From Clostridiales bacterium UBA1775 (GTDB lineage: Bacteria; Bacillota; Clostridia; Monoglobales; Firm-18): DNA of 34,306 nucleotides. The DNA lies in the NCBI GenBank assembly GCA_002314595.1, contig DCGP01000023.1, positions 28,624 to 62,929 of the forward strand, in the 5' to 3' direction. Numbering within the stretch: the first letter of the stretch is position 1; each line of letters begins with the position of its first letter. Positions 26,743 to 32,910 of the stretch are shown one piece after another. The notes under the pieces are model-generated. The model worked only from the letters and a program-made list of their open reading frames with translations, was not told the DNA's origin and did no database searches. Both the position numbers and the translations under genes were made by a program.

Positions 26743-28259
26743 CTGATTTCAACCCCCTTAAAAATAGACTTGGTTGAACGATTTGTTGGTTCTATTTTTT
26801 TATTGATAAAACTAAAAATCATTCTAAATATCCATGAAATAACAAAGTACATAATAGCAACTGCAATTAGTGGAACGAAAGCATCATAGGTTGTGCCTCT
26901 TATGATATCGCCAACCTTTGTAACGTCAACAACAGCAATATAACCTACAATTGATGTAGCTTTAATATGACTAACAATCTCTGCTTGTAAGCTTGGCATA
27001 AAATGCTTAATCATCTGTGGTAAAATTATTTTGAAAAATGCCTTTAAATTAGAATACCCCAACGCAGTTGATGCATCATATTGTCCTTGGTCAATGGCAT
27101 TTTCTGCTGTTTGAAGCATACCCAAAACTGAAAATCCAAAAATAAGTGTAAAACCAAATACAGCAATCCACTTGCCATCTATGTTGGATTTTCCAAATAT
27201 AATATAGAACAAAATCATAAGAAAAACCACAACAGGCATTCCGTGGATTAACCACCTAAAAAATCCAACAATAATATTTGCAACTTTATTTTTCCTTCTG
27301 CATAACAGATGCAGAATAAATCCTAAAATAAGCCCAAACAATATAGATAATACAACGATTTCTAATGTTACAATAACGCCCGAGACAAACATTTCATATC
27401 TTTTTTCCTCAAAAAACGTAGTCTTGAACCTTTCTGTTATGTTATTAAGCAATCCACTATTTGAAGCACCATCAACATATGCAACGCAAGACCTGCTTAC
27501 ATAAATAACATCACTAAACAATACTTGCTTTTTTCGTTCCTCTGTAACGGAAAATCCACTCATACCAATATCAAATTTTCCTGATGTAACACCGGCAATT
27601 ATTCCATCAAAACCCACTGTTTTTATGTCAAGACCGTATCCATACTCCTTGCAGAACAAATACATAACTTCCGGTTCGTATCCTACGACAACATTATCTT
27701 TTGTATACTCAAAAGGAGGAAATGCCGGGTCAGTTGCTCCAACAAGAGTACCATTCTCACCGGTTAACGACGAGTAATCTATCGGCTTTCTATCTTCCTC
27801 CTTGCCGTCAAACCACTTACTGATAAGCTTATCCTTTTCCCCGCTTTCTGTAAATTTCTTAAAAAAAGAATTAAATTCATCAATCAATTTTTGACCTTTT
27901 TCGGTTTTAGAAGATAAAATCGCCATATTATCCCCTTCACCAAAATCAATTTGTTTAATTTCGTCCATACCTGACTTAGCATACCTAACAACCGGTGCAT
28001 CGGAATAAACAAATTCAACCTTTCCGCTTCTTAACGCAGTTATACAATCCGGCACATTAGCATAGTACAGAACTTTGCTGTTAGGGAACACCTCTCCAAC
28101 CATATTAGAATAAATCGTCCCTGTTTGTATTGCAACGGTCTTTCCATCAAACTCCTTTGAGTTAAATTCTTCTGTTCCGTTAGCAAATGCACTTAATGTT
28201 GTTATAACCACCAACATTGCAAGCACTGCTGCAACAATCACTTTTTTAAAATACTTCAT
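26739..28259 (-). CDS. Fused amino-acid binding protein/permease, binding domain apparently permuted
   Basis: A 506-residue single-chain receptor plus channel. A signal segment (about 1-26) precedes an SBP_bac_3-like region in swapped order. First comes a lobe-2-like part starting GKTVAIQTGT (39-48), running through ALRSGKVEFVYSDAP and the family's usual C-terminus KDKLISKWFDG (about 142-152). Then comes the usual N-terminus, GTLVGATDPAFPPFEY (about 170-185), to TEERKKQVLFSD. A HisM-type membrane domain (about 290-485) follows, with the ATPase-docking EAA-like loop DASTALGYSNLKAFFKIILP. ATG 28259 is used because GAGGAGGG lies 6 bases upstream; ATG 28274 lies before that SD. Confidence 0.88.
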   Translation of the reverse strand: MKYFKKVIVAAVLAMLVVITTLSAFANGTEEFNSKEFDGKTVAIQTGTIYSNMVGEVFPNSKVLYYANVPDCITALRSGKVEFVYSDAPVVRYAKSGMDEIKQIDFGEGDNMAILSSKTEKGQKLIDEFNSFFKKFTESGEKDKLISKWFDGKEEDRKPIDYSSLTGENGTLVGATDPAFPPFEYTKDNVVVGYEPEVMYLFCKEYGYGLDIKTVGFDGIIAGVTSGKFDIGMSGFSVTEERKKQVLFSDVIYVSRSCVAYVDGASNSGLLNNITERFKTTFFEEKRYEMFVSGVIVTLEIVVLSILFGLILGFILHLLCRRKNKVANIIVGFFRWLIHGMPVVVFLMILFYIIFGKSNIDGKWIAVFGFTLIFGFSVLGMLQTAENAIDQGQYDASTALGYSNLKAFFKIILPQMIKHFMPSLQAEIVSHIKATSIVGYIAVVDVTKVGDIIRGTTYDAFVPLIAVAIMYFVISWIFRMIFSFINKKIEPTNRSTKSIFKGVEIR

Positions 28260-28281
28260 TTTTTCCCTCCTCATTTTAATG

Positions 28282-28593
28282 CTATTTCACTTCTTCCATT
28301 GCTTCAAGTAAAAAAGATACCGGTCTAAAACCATCGTTACAAGAAATCATAGCAGATTTCTTGTTTTTCATCCAACCATCGTATAAATCCTCTCCACCAT
28401 GAGAAAGAGTCATTACAAATGGTGAAATAACCTCCCATGCACTCTGACAAAAGCCATCAGGCATCTGCCAACCATTTGCAATAAATGTTTGTCCCTCTTT
28501 CATATCACAAGCGTGTTCAATAGGGTTTTCATACCTTTCAATCAAATCCTTATAGCACGCAATTTTCATAACTGTAATTTTAACTTTTTTCAT
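28282..28593 (-). CDS. TIGR04076-family protein
   Basis: A 103-residue small cytoplasmic protein of unknown function, recognised by KKVKITVMK at the start, GFCQSAW in the middle and NDGFRPVSF near the end, the pattern of TIGR04076. Cysteines occur in CYKDL, HACDM, GFCQS and ISCND, so metal binding is possible but not shown. It starts 1 base after the peptidase stop and lies 22 bases before the permease gene, so it is inside the operon. Confidence 0.75.
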   Translation of the reverse strand: MKKVKITVMKIACYKDLIERYENPIEHACDMKEGQTFIANGWQMPDGFCQSAWEVISPFVMTLSHGGEDLYDGWMKNKKSAMISCNDGFRPVSFLLEAMEEVK

Positions 28594-28594
28594 A

Positions 28595-29035
28595 TTATTT
28601 TAGACCAATCTTTCTTTTGATTTTATCAACAATAAGCCTAATTGTTCCGACTATTTTCCGTTTAAAGTACTTCTTATTTGCAAGCTCCATATAGCCAAAA
28701 AGTTCACCGGCATCATAGGTTTTGCCGTCCCTTATTGCACCAACCATAACACCCACAACATCGTTAATGCTAATGTCCTTTTCGTTAGTAAATCTGTTAT
28801 CCCCTCTGATAATCAGCTTGCCGTTCTTTTTAATCTTAATAATTCTATGCAATGTTAAATGGTCAAGTCTTTTATACAAGACAACATCTCCTACAATCAA
28901 TGGGTTTGTAGGCTTGCTGATTAAAACGCTGTCCCTTCCTTGACGAAGCATAGGCATCATACTATCTCCCTCAAAGCCGGTTGCAACAATTTTACCACTA
29001 TTAAGTTCGTTGATTACTTGGTCAACTTTATTCAT
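28595..29035 (-). CDS. S24/S26-family peptidase-like protein without a membrane anchor
   Basis: A 146-residue protein with the signal-peptidase/LexA core: GDSMMPML with nucleophile S25, VLYKRL, LTLHRI with H63, and RGDN (77-80). The Ser-His arrangement resembles SipW/ER-type signal peptidases more than the Ser-Lys bacterial type. No transmembrane helix is evident, so it may act in the cytosol or on a membrane surface; the C-terminus is strongly basic. SD GAGGAATA precedes ATG 29035. It lies 13 bases after the HPr-kinase-like gene. Its substrate is unknown. Confidence 0.82.
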   Translation of the reverse strand: MNKVDQVINELNSGKIVATGFEGDSMMPMLRQGRDSVLISKPTNPLIVGDVVLYKRLDHLTLHRIIKIKKNGKLIIRGDNRFTNEKDISINDVVGVMVGAIRDGKTYDAGELFGYMELANKKYFKRKIVGTIRLIVDKIKRKIGLK

Positions 29036-29048
29036 AAATACTATTCCT

Positions 29049-29729
29049 CTAACCTAAAATTGCCTTTTTTGCAACAATAGCTGCCTCTTTTTCCATATTA
29101 CACCCAATAATATGAAAATCCACCTTCCTTATAAACTCGCTTAAAATAGGTAAAACATTCAAATATCCGCTTACTTTTGACATATAAATTTGCGTTAACA
29201 ACCCTTCTAATGGTTTATTGCACTCTGTAACAACATTATCCCTACTTCTTTCTATAAAGCAAATGTGAGAAATTTCAACCTTTTCATTTAGATTAAAGCC
29301 CTCTTTACCACCGTACGGAGTGCCATATCCGTATATTTTTCCATCAATAATTCTAACAATAGGCTTATCTCCGTTTACTATTTTGCACTTATCACCTAAA
29401 AGCTCTTTCCAAAGCATTGTATGGGTTGTTTTACCAACACCGCTTTTTGCAAGGAGCATTATACCTGTTCCATCCACATTCATTAGCACGCCGTGAAGTA
29501 AAAATCCATTATATTTAGGCATCATTTCAGCAATTTTACGATAGATTGCAAGGCTTTCTAAATATCCTTTGTCATATCCGTAATCGTCCTCGGCAGAAAT
29601 TTCCTCATCGTTTACAGATACTTCAAAATCAATGCTTTTTTCATCTGTAACATAATTCTTATACATTTCCTCCACATAGGAATATTTATTATTAACTTTT
29701 ATAATAACATCTGCAAATTTAACTATCAT
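29049..29729 (-). CDS. HPr-kinase/PEPCK-like ATPase
   Basis: A 226-residue protein with an HprK-like C-terminal kinase core: FLLHGVLMNVDG, Walker A AKSGVGKT (94-101), the NGDKP acidic site with D121, and GTPYGGKEG (136-144). It lacks the N-terminal domain of true HPr kinase and matches the stand-alone HprK-like proteins often found near PqqD or S24 peptidase genes in Clostridia, some of which phosphorylate ribosomal peptides. ATG 29729 has AAAGGA about 8 bases upstream; the open frame beyond it crosses the tRNA gene and is not coding. It is first in the five-gene operon, behind its own promoter. Confidence 0.83.
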   Translation of the reverse strand: MIVKFADVIIKVNNKYSYVEEMYKNYVTDEKSIDFEVSVNDEEISAEDDYGYDKGYLESLAIYRKIAEMMPKYNGFLLHGVLMNVDGTGIMLLAKSGVGKTTHTMLWKELLGDKCKIVNGDKPIVRIIDGKIYGYGTPYGGKEGFNLNEKVEISHICFIERSRDNVVTECNKPLEGLLTQIYMSKVSGYLNVLPILSEFIRKVDFHIIGCNMEKEAAIVAKKAILG

Positions 29730-29765
29730 ATCTTTGTCCTTTAAGTAACTTATCACTTTTTTATG

Positions 29766-29794
29766 ATTATAACATAATAAAAAAATTATTTCAA
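29766..29794 (-). promoter_or_regulatory. Promoter of the HPr-kinase-like operon
   Basis: On the - strand, TTGAAA (29794-29789) and TATAAT (29771-29766) are separated by 17 bases. It lies directly after the tRNA-Thr terminator and about 36 bases before the kinase-like ATG, so the operon is uncoupled from tRNA transcription. Confidence 0.75.
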
Positions 29795-29796
29795 CA

Positions 29797-29830
29797 TCAA
29801 AAAACACCTTGCCATATGCAAAGTGTTTTT
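29797..29830 (-). terminator. Terminator of tRNA-Thr
   Basis: On the - strand, AACACTTTGC pairs with GCAAGGTGTT (10 bp, one G-U) around a 5-base loop, followed by a T run. It begins a few bases after the encoded CCA of the tRNA. Confidence 0.85.
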
Positions 29831-29831
29831 T

Positions 29832-29907
29832 TGGAGCTGGTAACAAGACTTGAACTTGCGACCTGCTCATTACGAATGAGCTGCTCTACCAACTGAGCTA
29901 TACCAGC
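29832..29907 (-). tRNA. tRNA-Thr (anticodon CGU)
   Basis: A 76-base tRNA including an encoded CCA end. All four arms fold: acceptor GCTGGTA/TACCAGC, D arm GCTC/GAGC, anticodon stem GCTCA/TGAGC with loop TTCGTAA, and T arm with TTCAAGT. Positions 34-36 are CGT, decoding ACG (Thr). The discriminator base is T. It has its own promoter and terminator. Confidence 0.97.
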
Positions 29908-29932
29908 AAATATTCTCATAACAACGGATATT

Positions 29933-29961
29933 ATTATACAACAATCCACTGTAAAAGTCAA
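29933..29961 (-). promoter_or_regulatory. Promoter of tRNA-Thr
   Basis: On the - strand, TTGACT (29961-29956) and TATAAT (29938-29933) are separated by 17 bases, about 26 bases before the tRNA 5' end. Confidence 0.85.
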
Positions 29962-30024
29962 CAATCACAAATATAAAATAATAACATATTATAATATTGA
30001 AACAACAAATACGAGGTGATTAAA

Positions 30025-30153
30025 TTGTTATTTCAGCAAAAAGATTGGAGCGATTTAACATATAGTCAAGTTAAATCTATGCTTGAAGAACAGCGAAAAA
30101 ATTATGTAATGAAGGATAAAGATTTTAAAAATGTAAAAACAATATCTAAATAG
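30025..30153 (+). CDS. Hypothetical small protein, 42 residues
   Basis: A short frame starting at TTG 30025 with an excellent SD (GAGGTG, 6 bases away) and ending at TAG 30151-30153. The product is hydrophilic, highly charged (many Lys, Asp, Glu) and probably helical; it starts LFQQKDWSDLTYSQVK. No family is recognised. A TATAAT at 29990-29995 may be its -10 box, but no good -35 is seen. It is transcribed away from tRNA-Thr and toward the symporter gene, with a hairpin directly after its stop. The SD and clean boundaries suggest it is real. Confidence 0.55.
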   Translation: MLFQQKDWSDLTYSQVKSMLEEQRKNYVMKDKDFKNVKTISK

Positions 30154-30154
30154 C

Positions 30155-30185
30155 AAAAACAGCGTTGGAGCTTATCCAACGCTGT
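30155..30185 (-). terminator. Terminator of the SNF symporter gene
   Basis: A perfect 11-bp stem (ACAGCGTTGGA with TCCAACGCTGT) and 5-base loop. On the - strand a run of five T follows, so it mainly ends the symporter gene at 30199. On the + strand the small ORF would also read into it, but the tail there is only AATTTATT. Confidence 0.85.
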
Positions 30186-30198
30186 AATTTATTAAACA

Positions 30199-31596
30199 TT
30201 ATAGTTTTGAAAATACGCCAAACGATGAAATCAAGATTAAGATTAAGCAAATTGGAGCAATATACTTAACCATAACTTTGTATAGCCCTTCACGGCCAAA
30301 CTTTTCACCATTAAGCTTAACTTCATCAATAACTGACTTAGAACCTGCAACCCAACCAATAAGAATACATGTAATCAAAGCAACAATTGGCATTAGTAGA
30401 TTGTTTGTAAAATAGTCTAAAATGTCAAGAATTTGAGCAGTAGAGCCATTCGGTAATGTAACCTCAAAATACCATACATTATATCCAAGGCAAGTAACAA
30501 GTGCAATAATCGCTGAAGCAATTAGAACAATTAAAGTTGTAAGCTTTCTTTTTAACCCAAACTTGTCCATAACCATTGATGCAATAGTTTCCATAAGTGA
30601 AACCGATGATGTTAAAGCAGCAAAGATAACAAGTACAAAGAAGAAAGAACCAACTATGCCACCAACTACAGGGCCCATTGCCTTAAATACCTGAGGCATT
30701 GAAACGAATAGCAAGCTTGGACCTGCTGATTCAAGACCTTTACTGCCCATAAATGTAAATACAGTAGGAATCATAATAAAACCGGCAATAACAGCAATTG
30801 CAGTATCAAAAATTTCAATTTGATTAACCGATTTTACAAGGTTAGTATCCTTTCTTGAATATGAACCATAAGTAATCATAATACCCATTGCAAGAGACAT
30901 TGAGTAGAATAATTGTCCCATAGCATCAAGCAAAATTCTAAAGAATTTACCTATTGTAAGTCCATCAAAATTAGGTATTAAATAAATTTTAAGACCATCA
31001 ATAGCAGAACGTCCGCTTTCAGGGTCGCTAACAGTGCATGAAAAAACAGCAATACCAACGATAATAACGCAAAGTAAAGGCATTAAAACCTTTGAGAACT
31101 TTTCAATACCCTTTTCCACGCCAAAAAATACAACTAACGCACTGATAAACATAAATACTGCACACCAAAAAATTGGAGACCATTGAGCAGTAATAAAGCT
31201 ACCGAAATATCCATCAGCAACAGTTGACATTCCTGCCCCTGTAACAAATGCATATGCGTACTTCATAACCCAACCACCGATTACACAGTAATATGGGAAG
31301 ATAACAAAAGGAATAATAAAAGCAATCGGCCCTAAGAATTTAAAATCCTTATCAATCATTCCATAAGCATCAATACAACTTTTTCCTGTTTTTCTACCAA
31401 TAGCAATTTCTGTTGTCATTAAGGCAAAACCAAATGTTAATGCCAAAATGATATAAACTACTAAAAAGAGACCTCCTCCGTCCTTAGCTGCAAGGTAAGG
31501 AAATCTCCAAAGATTACCAAGACCAACTGCAGAACCTGCCGCAGCAAGAACAAATCCTATACTGCCGGTAAAACTGCCACGTTTTTTCTGTTCCAT
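30199..31596 (-). CDS. SNF-family sodium-dependent transporter
   Basis: A 465-residue sodium:neurotransmitter symporter-family protein, a LeuT-fold importer of amino acids or related amines driven by sodium. The first helix carries the signature AGSAVGLGNLWRFPYL (20-35), whose unwound part binds sodium and substrate. About 11 hydrophobic helices are present, a common number in bacterial members. ATG 31596 has GAAGGGTG about 7 bases upstream; the open frame to 31641 adds 15 residues without an SD. It stands alone with its own promoter and terminator. The substrate cannot be assigned. Confidence 0.93.
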   Translation of the reverse strand: MEQKKRGSFTGSIGFVLAAAGSAVGLGNLWRFPYLAAKDGGGLFLVVYIILALTFGFALMTTEIAIGRKTGKSCIDAYGMIDKDFKFLGPIAFIIPFVIFPYYCVIGGWVMKYAYAFVTGAGMSTVADGYFGSFITAQWSPIFWCAVFMFISALVVFFGVEKGIEKFSKVLMPLLCVIIVGIAVFSCTVSDPESGRSAIDGLKIYLIPNFDGLTIGKFFRILLDAMGQLFYSMSLAMGIMITYGSYSRKDTNLVKSVNQIEIFDTAIAVIAGFIMIPTVFTFMGSKGLESAGPSLLFVSMPQVFKAMGPVVGGIVGSFFFVLVIFAALTSSVSLMETIASMVMDKFGLKRKLTTLIVLIASAIIALVTCLGYNVWYFEVTLPNGSTAQILDILDYFTNNLLMPIVALITCILIGWVAGSKSVIDEVKLNGEKFGREGLYKVMVKYIAPICLILILISSFGVFSKL

Positions 31597-31658
31597 TATA
31601 TTCACCCTTCTATTCATAATTTTGCCCGGACATAGGGGCATTTTTATACACTTTATCT

Positions 31659-31686
31659 ATTATATCACACTTTAATCCTTTATCAA
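31659..31686 (-). promoter_or_regulatory. Promoter of the SNF symporter gene
   Basis: On the - strand, TTGATA (31686-31681) and TATAAT (31664-31659) are separated by 16 bases, about 62 bases before the start codon. Confidence 0.7.
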
Positions 31687-31754
31687 ATGAAAATATTGTC
31701 GAAAATTTAACAAATCATTTTAAAATCTTTTGTGCAAATTTACCAAGTAAACTT

Positions 31755-32504
31755 CTATATCTTCTTCTTTTGAAAATTATAAGTTATTTTTGCAAGGATT
31801 TTATTTGGTAACAGCTTACTTCCAAACCTTGCCATTTTCATTTTAAAGCCGGGTACAATAATTCTTTTTCCCTTAAACAGTCCTTTTATTGCGTAACTTG
31901 CAACATATTCACTTGTCAAGCTTCCAACTGTAAACCTAACATTTGCAACATCATTAAACTCTGTATCCACAGGGCCCGGGCAAAGTGCCGAAACCACAAC
32001 CTTACTTCCTGCACTTTTTAGTTCTTCCCATATTGCCTCAGTTAACCTTAACACGTAAGATTTTGAAGCATAGTACGAAGAAAGTAACGGCCCCGGCGCA
32101 AAGGCTGCAGTAGAAGCTACATTTAATATATATCCCTTATTCTTCTTCATAAAATCCGATAAAAATAATTTTGTTAAAATATGCAAAGCATAAATATTTG
32201 TATTCAGCATTTTAAGTTCTTTATCTAAATCCGTACCTAAAAACTCACCAAAAATCCCATAACCTGCACAGTTTATTAAAATATCAATATCTTCATTCTT
32301 AACCCGGTTGTATAAATCAAAGCAATTTTGCTCAACAGACAAATCACAAACAATTATTTTGCAACTATGCTTAACCTTAGCTTTAACTTCCTCTAACCTA
32401 TCCTTGCGCCTTGCTGTTAATATTAAATCATATCCTAATTTATCCAGCAGGTATGCCATATCTCTGCCAATTCCGGAACTTGCTCCTGTAACTAATGCTT
32501 TCAT
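31755..32504 (-). CDS. Short-chain dehydrogenase/reductase
   Basis: A 249-residue classical SDR, an NAD(P)-dependent oxidoreductase with a Rossmann fold. Cofactor loop TGASSGIG (6-13), an ARR motif after strand 2 suggesting NADP preference, NCAG (78-81), catalytic S131 and Y144-x-x-x-K148 (SYYASK), then CPGPVDT. The C-terminal stretch is basic and may touch membrane, as in the DltE/YqjQ-like group. ATG 32504 has AAAGGAG about 10 bases upstream; the open frame beyond lies in the intergenic region. The substrate is unknown. It is divergent from the T-box gene. Confidence 0.93.
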   Translation of the reverse strand: MKALVTGASSGIGRDMAYLLDKLGYDLILTARRKDRLEEVKAKVKHSCKIIVCDLSVEQNCFDLYNRVKNEDIDILINCAGYGIFGEFLGTDLDKELKMLNTNIYALHILTKLFLSDFMKKNKGYILNVASTAAFAPGPLLSSYYASKSYVLRLTEAIWEELKSAGSKVVVSALCPGPVDTEFNDVANVRFTVGSLTSEYVASYAIKGLFKGKRIIVPGFKMKMARFGSKLLPNKILAKITYNFQKKKI

Positions 32505-32563
32505 ATAAAACACTCCTTTTTTATATTGTAACACAACTGACACAAAAAATAAACAAAAAACTG

Positions 32564-32592
32564 TTGACATTTACAAAAAATAGTGATATTAT
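32564..32592 (+). promoter_or_regulatory. Promoter of the T-box-controlled gene
   Basis: TTGACA (32564-32569) and TATTAT (32587-32592) are separated by 17 bases. An overlapping TATAAT at 32590-32595 would need a 20-base spacer. Transcription would begin near 32600, just before Stem I of the T-box. Confidence 0.8.
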
Positions 32593-32603
32593 AATCTTAA
32601 TTT

Positions 32604-32866
32604 AATAAACAAAAGCGATGACGAAGACGGTCGGTAAATAGAGTTTTTAGAGAGTCAGCGGTTGGTGAAAGCTGATAAATGATGTTTACCAATGGCCCAT
32701 CACTTCCGAGCTTAAGACGTGAAACAGCAGTAATGTCTTACGTGTATGCTACGTTAGTGCATAGGGCTTGTTAGAGCCTAAAGGGGTATCGTTAACACGA
32801 TGCAATTTGAGTGGTACCGCGGATTATTTATAACCCGTCTCAAAGGTTTCTTTGAGACGGGTTTTT
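32604..32866 (+). promoter_or_regulatory. T-box riboswitch, probably isoleucine-specific
   Basis: A tRNA-sensing leader. Stem I starts near 32615 and closes near 32711, with GGTAAA/TTTACC as an internal helix and the AGAGAG bulge motif at 32649-32654. The T-box core GAGTGGTACCGCGG is at 32809-32822, with UGGU (32812-32815) available to pair with an uncharged ACCA end. Aligning the 3' side with the B. subtilis glyQS leader places the specifier at 32699-32701, ATC (Ile), followed by A. The U in UGGU fits an A discriminator, as in tRNA-Ile. Several bases between helix and specifier make the codon call tentative. The region 32505-32910 holds no gene. Confidence 0.92.
32832..32866 (+). terminator. 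T-box attenuator terminator
   Basis: AACCCGTCTCAAAG pairs perfectly with CTTTGAGACGGGTT (14 bp) around GTTT, followed by T residues to 32866. It competes with the antiterminator formed by the T-box core. Confidence 0.92.
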
Positions 32867-32910
32867 ATATTTCGTCTCAAACATATTTAATATTTGGGGA
32901 GTGATATTTA

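Noticed and set aside
29730..29870. N-terminal extension of the HPr-kinase-like protein starting MSRSQVQVLLPAPKK
   Set aside because: It is the translation of the tRNA-Thr 3' half and its terminator, a well-known artefact; the real start at 29729 has an SD and its own promoter.
28282..30153. A classic lasso-peptide or RiPP cluster
   Set aside because: HprK-like and S24/S26 genes are present, but no PqqD, cyclase, radical SAM enzyme or credible precursor peptide is seen; the 42-residue ORF lacks a leader/core pattern.
32690..32698. Alternative T-box specifier codons such as GCC within the Stem I loop
   Set aside because: Alignment of the 3' side to the glyQS-type layout puts ATC followed by A at 32699-32702; GGCC may instead pair with GGTC on the other side. 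Not fully excluded.
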